From: Bacteroidetes/Chlorobi group bacterium ChocPot_Mid | GTDB lineage: Bacteria > Bacteroidota > Ignavibacteria > Kapaibacteriales > UBA2268 | Assembly: GCA_003731675.1 (NCBI GenBank) | Contig: RCNQ01000252.1 | Location: forward strand, 1 to 5,847 | Reading direction: 5' to 3' | Length of the DNA: 5,847 nucleotides | Position numbers and translations under genes: made by a program | Notes under the pieces: model-generated | Databases searched by the model: none | Told to the model about the DNA's origin: nothing | Seen by the model: only the letters and a program-made list of their open reading frames with translations | In this document: positions 1-5,353 of the stretch, one piece after another | Layout: each line of letters begins with the position of its first letter | How positions within the stretch are numbered: position 1 is the stretch's first letter

Positions 1-231
1 TTCATTCGGTCCTGCAACAACTTCACCCGAGATTTCATGTCCAAGAGTAAGGGGCAAGGGATGTTTGGTCGGTACTCCGAAGAACCAGAAACTTAAATCG
101 GTATGACATACGCCACATCCTGCAATTTTTACAATTGCTTCACCTTCTTTCAATTCTGGCATAGGCGATTCGATAAGTTCAAACGGTTTTTTTAATTCCG
201 TCATTTGCCATTGTTCAATTTTATCAGACAT
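1..231 (-). CDS. had: Zinc-dependent alcohol dehydrogenase, probable 6-hydroxycyclohex-1-ene-1-carbonyl-CoA dehydrogenase (3' end cut by window)
   Basis: Only the first 77 residues are visible; the gene runs off the left edge. Translation from the ATG at 231 starts MSDKIEQWQM and gives an intact GroES-like N-terminus of a medium-chain zinc dehydrogenase. The catalytic-zinc ligands are visible: Cys42 in GCGVCHTD and His65 with Glu66 in LGHEISG. The stretch between them (DLSFWFFGVPTKHPLPL) resembles, from memory, the dehydrogenases of benzoyl-CoA degradation (Had/BamQ) more than ordinary alcohol dehydrogenases. That enzyme oxidises 6-hydroxycyclohex-1-ene-1-carbonyl-CoA to the 6-oxo compound with NAD+ in the cytoplasm, after ring reduction and hydration. 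A good AGGAG site lies 5 nt before the ATG, and the start is 15 nt after the stop of the molybdenum hydroxylase gene, so the two are probably co-transcribed. The Rossmann NAD domain and structural zinc cysteines lie outside the window, so another acyl-CoA or alcohol dehydrogenase of the family remains possible. Confidence 0.72.
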   Translation of the reverse strand, partial: MSDKIEQWQMTELKKPFELIESPMPELKEGEAIVKIAGCGVCHTDLSFWFFGVPTKHPLPLTLGHEISGEVVAGPNE

Positions 232-236
232 AGTTG

Positions 237-241
237 CTCCT
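237..241 (-). promoter_or_regulatory. Ribosome binding site of the zinc dehydrogenase gene
   Basis: The minus strand reads AGGAG, CAACT, ATG: a full Shine-Dalgarno core with 5 nt spacing. It fixes the start at 231. It is the clearest ribosome binding site in the window and suggests this gene is translated independently of the upstream stop at 247. Confidence 0.75.
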
Positions 242-246
242 AAAAA

Positions 247-3048
247 CTATTTAACATTTTTTTCTTTAATTGCTTTTAAAATCTTTTCGGGAGTAATCGG
301 CAATTCTTTAATTCTTACTCCGACAGCATCCTCAATAGCATTTGCTATTGCACCCAAAATAGGTAATGTTGCCCCTTCGCCAACTTCTTTAGCGCCATAA
401 GGACCTGCAGGTTCGTAACTATCAACAATTGTTGATTGCATTGCTGGGACATCGGCTGATGTTGCTATAAGATAATTATGCAAATCTGCATTGAGCATTT
501 TTCCACGACTATTAAAAACTTCATTTTCAAATAATGTTTCGCTCATACCCATAACGATAGCACCTTCTATTTGACCTTCGACAGCCATAGGATTGACTGC
601 GGTTCCACAATCGTGTGCATCCCAAAAATTGAGAACTTTAACTTTTCCGGTTTCAGTGTCCACTTCGACTTCGCATACTGATGCTCCATAAGAATATGCT
701 GGTGATGTACCAACAGCAGCACCTTTGTATTTACCACCTAATCCTTCGGGAGGTGAATAATGACCTTCCCCAACGAGAGGTCCGTATTTTGAGAAATAAT
801 GAAAGCCTGCCTTATGCCATGGAATATATATTTCGGGATTATCTTTTGCAAAAATAATGTTTTCTTTTGCATCGAGTTTTTCTTTATTAATTCCCAATAT
901 TTCGGAAGCGGCTAATAATATTTTGTCTTTGATTCTGTCACCTGCCATTTTGCAAGCATTTCCTCCCATTAAAGTTACTCGGCTGGAATATGCACCAAAA
1001 CCAATTGGTGTTAGATCGCTGTCAGCTGAAACGACAGATATTTTATCCAAAGTAATACCCATAGCTTCTGCAGCAGCTTGAGCCAAAACTGTATCTGAAC
1101 CTTGTCCAATGTCTGCATCTCCTATAAAGAGAATTGCTTTTGAGCCATCTTCTTCAACTTTGATTATTGCATTTGAATGTGGAAATTGAGAGCGGTAAAT
1201 CGGATAACCTGCTCCTGAGACAAAGCCACCGCAACCAATACCGATACCTCTGCCATAAGGTAATTTACCTTTCTTTTCGTCCCATCCGGATTTTTTCCGT
1301 ACAGTTTCGAGACATGCTTTGAATTCACAAGAGTGAATATCCAAATCATTGCAGGTATGGTAATCAGGTGTCATGGCATTTTTCAGGCGAATGTCAATAT
1401 GGTCCATTCCTATATCGTCAGCTATCATTGAAAGAAGAGATTCAAAAGCAAAACGTGGATGTGGACAACCATGTCCTCGAAACGCTCCGCAAGGTGGAAG
1501 GTTAGTATTAACACGAAATCCATCGAATTTGTAATTGTCAAATTTATATTGTGTAGCGTGCATCGAACCGGCATAATACGTGGTGACAACACCAAAGCTT
1601 GAGTAGGCACCACCTTCGAGAATAACTTTTTGTTTTAGAGCAGTAATAGTACCATCCTTTTTCACTCCTAATTTCAAATCTATATATTGCTTGTGCCTTC
1701 CTCTTCCGTATAGGTACATTTCCTCACGGTTGAATTTCATTTTTACAGGTTGACCTGCTATCTTTGCAAGAAATATTGAAAGAACTTCAAGTATATTCGT
1801 TGCAGCTTTTGCACCGAAACCACCGCCAACGTTTGTCATAATTACCCGAATATCACCCATTGGTATTCCAAGTATTCTGGTTAGTTGATGATGAACGTAA
1901 TGGACGACCTGTGTTGATGTATAAAGAGTAACTCTGCCATGCCTGTCCCACTCAGCTATGGCACAATGCGGTTCAATGGGATTCTGATATGTTCTGTTGC
2001 CTATAAATCTTTCTTCTCTGACAAAATCTGCTTCAGCAAAACCTTTCTCAATATCTCCGAAATGATGGTCAACATGTGTGTTTATATTATTCTCATATTT
2101 ATCATCAAATAATCTCGGAGCACCATCCATCATCGCTTCATTAGGGTCAAATACGGCAGGAAGTTCTTCATACTCAACATCGATCAATTCCATTGCCCTA
2201 TAGCAAGTTTCTTCATCAACAGCAGCTATTGCGGCAACAACATCACCAACATATCTGACTTTATCTTTAGCTAAAATATTTTCGTCATATCGCGGTGGAG
2301 ATGTGCCATAAGTTATATCAGGAACATCTGCTCCCGTGAGAATAACCTTAACTCCTTGTAGTAGTTTTGCTTTTTCAATATTTATTGATTTTATTTTTGC
2401 ATGTGCATAAGGGCTTAACAATGCTTTTCCATAAAGCATATTTGGAAGTGAAATATCATCAGTGTATAAAGCTCTGCCTGTTGCTTTGTCCGGAGCATCG
2501 AGTTTTGGAAGACGTTTGCCAACTACTGAAAGATTCATTGCAGATTTTTGTGGCTGGTATTCTATTTCGCAAGGTTCTCTACCATTTAAATATTCAATAG
2601 CTGTTTCGACTGCTTCAAATATTTTTTGGTAACCGGTACATCTGCATAAGTTTCCACTCAGACTTTTTTTTATCTCATCATTTGTGGGGTTTGGGTTTTC
2701 GTCAAGAAACGATTTAACTCTTAGAATCATTCCAGGTGTACAGAAACCGCATTGTATTGCACCTTTCTCTACAAATGCTCTTTGAATTGGGTGTAATTCT
2801 TCTCCTTTTGCTAAACCTTCGATTGTTTCGACCTTACAACCATCAACTTCGAGAGCAAGAATCAGACACGAATTTACAGCTTTTCCATCGAGTATAACTG
2901 TACATGCACCGCAATCACCTGCATCACAACCACGTTTCGTACCAGTAAGTTTCAACTCATCACGCAACAAATCGAGAAGAGTAGCGTTAGGTTTTACAGC
3001 TACTTCATAATCAGTGTTATTTACATTTATGTTTATTATTTTCTTCAT
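247..3048 (-). CDS. Molybdenum hydroxylase, fused [2Fe-2S] small subunit and molybdopterin large subunit (4-hydroxybenzoyl-CoA reductase/xanthine dehydrogenase family)
   Basis: This 933-residue protein is the catalytic core of a xanthine oxidase-family enzyme. Residues 1-155 are a CoxS/HcrC-type small subunit: Cys41, Cys46, Cys49 and Cys61 bind the plant-type [2Fe-2S] cluster, and Cys100, Cys103, Cys135 and Cys137 (CGFC and CRC) bind the second. After a linker (about 156-172), residues 173-930 form the molybdopterin subunit. Visible cofactor and active-site elements are GGGFGAK (408-414), CGAFRGHG (520-527, with Arg524 where xanthine dehydrogenase has its substrate arginine), DIGQGSD (646-652), YSSRVT (687-692) and PYGAKEVGEG (883-892), in which Glu888 is the catalytic glutamate. 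The RGHG and YSSRVT motifs resemble 4-hydroxybenzoyl-CoA reductase alpha. The CO dehydrogenase loop AYxCSFR is absent. It has no FAD domain; that subunit is encoded directly upstream. Domain order and length recall the Desulfovibrio aldehyde oxidoreductase, which is also fused. The substrate is inferred, not proven: an aromatic acyl-CoA is favoured by the motifs and the following dehydrogenase gene. Confidence 0.93.
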   Translation of the reverse strand: MKKIININVNNTDYEVAVKPNATLLDLLRDELKLTGTKRGCDAGDCGACTVILDGKAVNSCLILALEVDGCKVETIEGLAKGEELHPIQRAFVEKGAIQCGFCTPGMILRVKSFLDENPNPTNDEIKKSLSGNLCRCTGYQKIFEAVETAIEYLNGREPCEIEYQPQKSAMNLSVVGKRLPKLDAPDKATGRALYTDDISLPNMLYGKALLSPYAHAKIKSINIEKAKLLQGVKVILTGADVPDITYGTSPPRYDENILAKDKVRYVGDVVAAIAAVDEETCYRAMELIDVEYEELPAVFDPNEAMMDGAPRLFDDKYENNINTHVDHHFGDIEKGFAEADFVREERFIGNRTYQNPIEPHCAIAEWDRHGRVTLYTSTQVVHYVHHQLTRILGIPMGDIRVIMTNVGGGFGAKAATNILEVLSIFLAKIAGQPVKMKFNREEMYLYGRGRHKQYIDLKLGVKKDGTITALKQKVILEGGAYSSFGVVTTYYAGSMHATQYKFDNYKFDGFRVNTNLPPCGAFRGHGCPHPRFAFESLLSMIADDIGMDHIDIRLKNAMTPDYHTCNDLDIHSCEFKACLETVRKKSGWDEKKGKLPYGRGIGIGCGGFVSGAGYPIYRSQFPHSNAIIKVEEDGSKAILFIGDADIGQGSDTVLAQAAAEAMGITLDKISVVSADSDLTPIGFGAYSSRVTLMGGNACKMAGDRIKDKILLAASEILGINKEKLDAKENIIFAKDNPEIYIPWHKAGFHYFSKYGPLVGEGHYSPPEGLGGKYKGAAVGTSPAYSYGASVCEVEVDTETGKVKVLNFWDAHDCGTAVNPMAVEGQIEGAIVMGMSETLFENEVFNSRGKMLNADLHNYLIATSADVPAMQSTIVDSYEPAGPYGAKEVGEGATLPILGAIANAIEDAVGVRIKELPITPEKILKAIKEKNVK

Positions 3049-3942
3049 TTAACCCTTAATAATATTATTGATTTTAGACAAAGCTTTTAAAACGACTCTT
3101 TGTGTAAGAACATTCACAATATTCCTACGATATTCTGCTGATGCCCTTATATCATCAATCGGTAAGACCTCTTGGGCTGCTGCTTCACCAACTTCTTTCA
3201 ATAATTCTGAATCTTTTGTTAAATCAGTTATGTTTCTATTTAATAATACCGAAATTGCCTGTTCACTTTTCATAGGTATTGGAGCACAGGCACCAATTAC
3301 AACATTTGCTTCTTTTATAATCTCATTCTCTAAAAGAATACCGGCTGCAACGGAAGCGACTGATATTGATGCAGACTCTCTCAAGCCGAATTTTTCAAAA
3401 TGTGCACCGAAATGTTCAGCTGGTTTTGGGACGATGATGTTAAGTAGTAATTCACCTTTTTGCAGTGCATTTATATGATGTCCGACAAAGAAATCTGTGG
3501 CTTTAACAATACGTTTACCACTATCTGAGCCAATCTCCAGTAAAGCATCATAGATTATAAGTATTGGAGCACTGTCAGCGCATGAGGCACAGGTACATAA
3601 ATTCCCTCCAATGGTTGCAGTATTTCTTATCTGATGTGTTCCGATTGTTAATACTGCATTAGCTAAAGCAGGGAGATATTTTTTAATAATATTGGATTCT
3701 GCAATTTGATTATGTGTGGCACAGGAGCCGATTATAACACTGTCAGTTGTTGTATCAATATTTTTTAAAGAAATAATTTTGTTTAAAGAAATTATATTAT
3801 TTAAGGAACGAATTCCTTGTTTCATTTCAACCAATATATCAGTACCTCCGGCTAATACGGCGGAATTTTCTTTGGATTTTAGTAATCTATATACTTCATC
3901 CAGTGTTTCAGGTTTAAAATATTTTAATTCGGGTATAAACAT
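3049..3942 (-). CDS. Molybdenum hydroxylase FAD-binding subunit (CoxM/XdhB/HcrB-like)
   Basis: This 297-residue subunit carries electrons from the iron-sulfur clusters of the fused subunit to the external acceptor. The N-terminus (FIPELKYFKPETLDEV) is the usual start of the FAD_binding_5 family. AGGTD (31-35) and TIGGNL (110-115) are the two FAD-binding motifs, and the C-terminal CO dehydrogenase flavoprotein domain runs from about 180 to 290 with YRRNIV at 271-276. The length is normal for CoxM/XdhB. It lacks the roughly 40-residue cysteine-rich insertion that holds the extra [4Fe-4S] cluster in classical 4-hydroxybenzoyl-CoA reductase beta. At the same place it has Cys116, Cys118 and Cys121 in NLCTCASCADSAP. 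The start at 3942 is the ATG that matches the family N-terminus; no clear Shine-Dalgarno precedes it. An ATG at 3953 is out of frame. The gene follows the maturation-factor gene by 19 nt. Confidence 0.92.
   Translation of the reverse strand: MFIPELKYFKPETLDEVYRLLKSKENSAVLAGGTDILVEMKQGIRSLNNIISLNKIISLKNIDTTTDSVIIGSCATHNQIAESNIIKKYLPALANAVLTIGTHQIRNTATIGGNLCTCASCADSAPILIIYDALLEIGSDSGKRIVKATDFFVGHHINALQKGELLLNIIVPKPAEHFGAHFEKFGLRESASISVASVAAGILLENEIIKEANVVIGACAPIPMKSEQAISVLLNRNITDLTKDSELLKEVGEAAAQEVLPIDDIRASAEYRRNIVNVLTQRVVLKALSKINNIIKG
3053..3057 (-). promoter_or_regulatory. Ribosome binding site inside the end of the FAD-subunit gene
   Basis: The minus strand reads AAGGG, TTAA, ATG. The purine-rich core lies in the last two sense codons (Lys-Gly) of the FAD-subunit gene, and the ATG of the fused subunit directly follows its TAA. 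With zero nucleotides between stop and start, the two subunits are likely translationally coupled, which would suit making them in equal amounts. Confidence 0.6.
3764..3817. repeat. Three imperfect 18-nt tandem units inside the FAD-subunit gene
   Basis: Units at 3764-3781, 3782-3799 and 3800-3817 each begin TTTAAAG or TTTAAGG on the plus strand. The first two share their first 11 bases; the third is more diverged. On the coding strand they give six-residue repeats of the form SLNNII, SLNKII, SLKNID (residues 46-63). The period is a multiple of three, so the frame is kept. This part of the family normally carries a similar hydrophobic pattern, so the units may be a small local duplication or chance similarity in AT-rich DNA. 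Confidence 0.5.
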
Positions 3943-3961
3943 AATTTTTTCATTAAAATAT

Positions 3962-4735
3962 TTACTTTTCTAATTTATAAATTAAATTATTTTTTTCCAA
4001 TATCAGTTTAGCTACAATACTAATAGCAATTTCCTTTGCAGACAAGGAATTTATTTCCAATCCAATGGGCATGTCAACCTTGTCGATTAAATTTTCCTCA
4101 ATACCAATTTCAATTAATTTTCTTCTCATTGCCCTGACTTTATTTTTACTACCCATCAGACCAAGATAAGCCCATTCTTTTTTTATGCAGTTAGATATTA
4201 TTTCCCAATCTTGACTGTGTTCATAAGTCATAATGCAAATGAAAGTCATCTTATCAAATTGCATATTCAGAATGTATTCTTTAAAGTCAGAATGTATAGC
4301 TAAACACCCTTTAATATTCCATTCATCAATAATTTCCTTTCTGTTATCTACAACAGTAATATTGAAGCCAATATCCCTGCTAACCTCAATGAGTGATTTA
4401 GCGACGTGTCCACCACCGAAAATAATAAGTTTATAATTTTGATTAACTGGTTCAAGGAATATTTCAACCGTTCCTCCGCAACTTGTATCTTCTTTGCTAA
4501 TCAGTTCAATTTCAATCTTTTTACTTTTTGTCGAATGAAGTAACTCTCTCGCAATATTGATAGTTTTATTTTCAGTCAATCCACCACCAACGGTACCGTA
4601 AGTAGATTCTGCAGTTACAATCATTTTAGCACCTTCCTTTAATGGAGTAGAACCTTTTGTCCTAACAACTGTACATAGGACTAAATCATCACCCTGATTA
4701 TTCAATTCAATAATTTTTTTAAATATATTAATCAT
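3962..4735 (-). CDS. xdhC: XdhC/CoxI-family molybdenum hydroxylase maturation factor
   Basis: Proteins of this family bind molybdenum cofactor, help with its sulfuration and insert it into xanthine dehydrogenase-type apoenzymes; they are not part of the final enzyme. From the ATG at 4735 the product has 257 residues. The N-terminal XdhC_CoxI domain shows GSTPLKEGAKMIV (28-40), TVGGGLTEN (48-56) and the conserved cysteine motif CGG (86-88). The C-terminal Rossmann-like domain shows IIFGGGHVAKSL (104-115), VVDNR (128-132), LMGSKNKV (193-200) and MPIGLEI (222-228), ending in the family's EIAISIVAKLI segment. Both domains are complete. A TTG at 4747 would add four residues and lengthen the overlap with the preceding gene. 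I prefer the ATG, which overlaps that gene by 8 nt in the sequence ATGATTAA, a layout typical of translational coupling. Its partner is almost certainly the hydroxylase encoded just downstream. Confidence 0.9.
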   Translation of the reverse strand: MINIFKKIIELNNQGDDLVLCTVVRTKGSTPLKEGAKMIVTAESTYGTVGGGLTENKTINIARELLHSTKSKKIEIELISKEDTSCGGTVEIFLEPVNQNYKLIIFGGGHVAKSLIEVSRDIGFNITVVDNRKEIIDEWNIKGCLAIHSDFKEYILNMQFDKMTFICIMTYEHSQDWEIISNCIKKEWAYLGLMGSKNKVRAMRRKLIEIGIEENLIDKVDMPIGLEINSLSAKEIAISIVAKLILEKNNLIYKLEK

Positions 4736-5342
4736 AGAGCTTACCAAAATAATTTTTATAATCTTCGGGTGTATTTATATTAATTAAGACACTTGCATCA
4801 TTTACATTGCAATCAATTCTTTGGCATACACTTAAAGCATCTTTTAAATTAATATTTAAGTTATCAATTGATAAAATGTAATTTATAATATCATCTCCAA
4901 GTAAAATAGGATGACCTCCTTTATTCAAATAATTCGGAACGACATAGGCATTTCTTTTTCTTCTTGAATAGATAGAGCTCATTATTGTTTTCGGAATAAG
5001 AGGGTTATCCGTGTTATGTAAAAAACAAAAATTTACATTACTCATTTCCAGTAAACCGATTTTAATTGAATAAAACCTCTCAAATTCGGGATTTAGATTA
5101 GATATAAATATAATATTTTCATTTTTTTTGTACTTTTGAATAATTGCCTTCCAATCATTTACTTTTTCATTAATTGTAATTCCTATTTTACTGCATCCAA
5201 ATTCAAGATATGAATTGATAATTTTTTCAATAAAAAGTGTATTATCATCAAACTGAAGAAATGGTTTGTGGTAACCCATCCTTTCAGAGTTACCAGATGC
5301 AAGAATTAATGCACCAACAATATTTGAATTTTTATTATTCAC
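4728..5342 (-). CDS. mocA: MobA/MocA-like molybdenum cofactor nucleotidyltransferase (probable CTP:molybdopterin cytidylyltransferase)
   Basis: The 204-residue product belongs to the MobA-like NTP transferase family. The N-terminal nucleotide-binding signature LILASGNSERMGYHKPFL (12-29) matches the LxAGxSxRMGxxK pattern with Ser in place of the second-position Ala. Asp112 in HNTDNPLI is the expected metal-binding aspartate, GGHPILL (142-148) is the family GHP motif, and NTPEDYKNYF (190-199) is the usual C-terminal signature. The spacing in the signature (SxRMGxxK) fits MocA better than MobA, so cytidylylation of molybdopterin for a xanthine oxidase-family enzyme is inferred; MobA-like guanylyl transfer is less likely. 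The start is GTG at 5342: an in-frame TGA lies only two codons upstream, and an ATG at 5349 is out of frame and stops after four codons. The gene sits 11 nt after the ketopantoate reductase-like gene and overlaps xdhC. It is among the most AT-rich parts of the window. Confidence 0.83.
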   Translation of the reverse strand: MNNKNSNIVGALILASGNSERMGYHKPFLQFDDNTLFIEKIINSYLEFGCSKIGITINEKVNDWKAIIQKYKKNENIIFISNLNPEFERFYSIKIGLLEMSNVNFCFLHNTDNPLIPKTIMSSIYSRRKRNAYVVPNYLNKGGHPILLGDDIINYILSIDNLNINLKDALSVCQRIDCNVNDASVLININTPEDYKNYFGKLYD

Positions 5343-5353
5343 TATTCATTTTT

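Noticed and set aside
857..1081. Plus-strand open frame of 74 codons
   Set aside because: It lies wholly antisense to the Moco domain, which has continuous family motifs; it has no recognisable motif of its own. The other plus-strand frames (2367-2600, 3068-3478, 3716-3973, 4233-4436) are shadows for the same reason.
1164..1613. Two short minus-strand frames at 1164-1349 and 1425-1613
   Set aside because: They overlap the fused hydroxylase gene in another frame, with no family resemblance and no ribosome binding site worth noting.
247..3048. Aerobic-type CO dehydrogenase large subunit
   Set aside because: The CO dehydrogenase active-site loop AYxCSFR is missing; the corresponding loop reads CGAFRGHG, and the protein is fused to its small subunit.
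3941..3961. Promoter or terminator in the gap between xdhC and the FAD-subunit gene
   Set aside because: The gap is only 19 nt, AT-rich, and has no stem-loop or convincing -35/-10 pair; T-runs elsewhere in the right third lie inside coding sequence.
4736..4747. TTG start for xdhC at 4747
   Set aside because: It adds only Met-Val-Ser-Ser before an ATG that fits the family N-terminus and gives the compact ATGATTAA overlap. TTG is possible but less likely.
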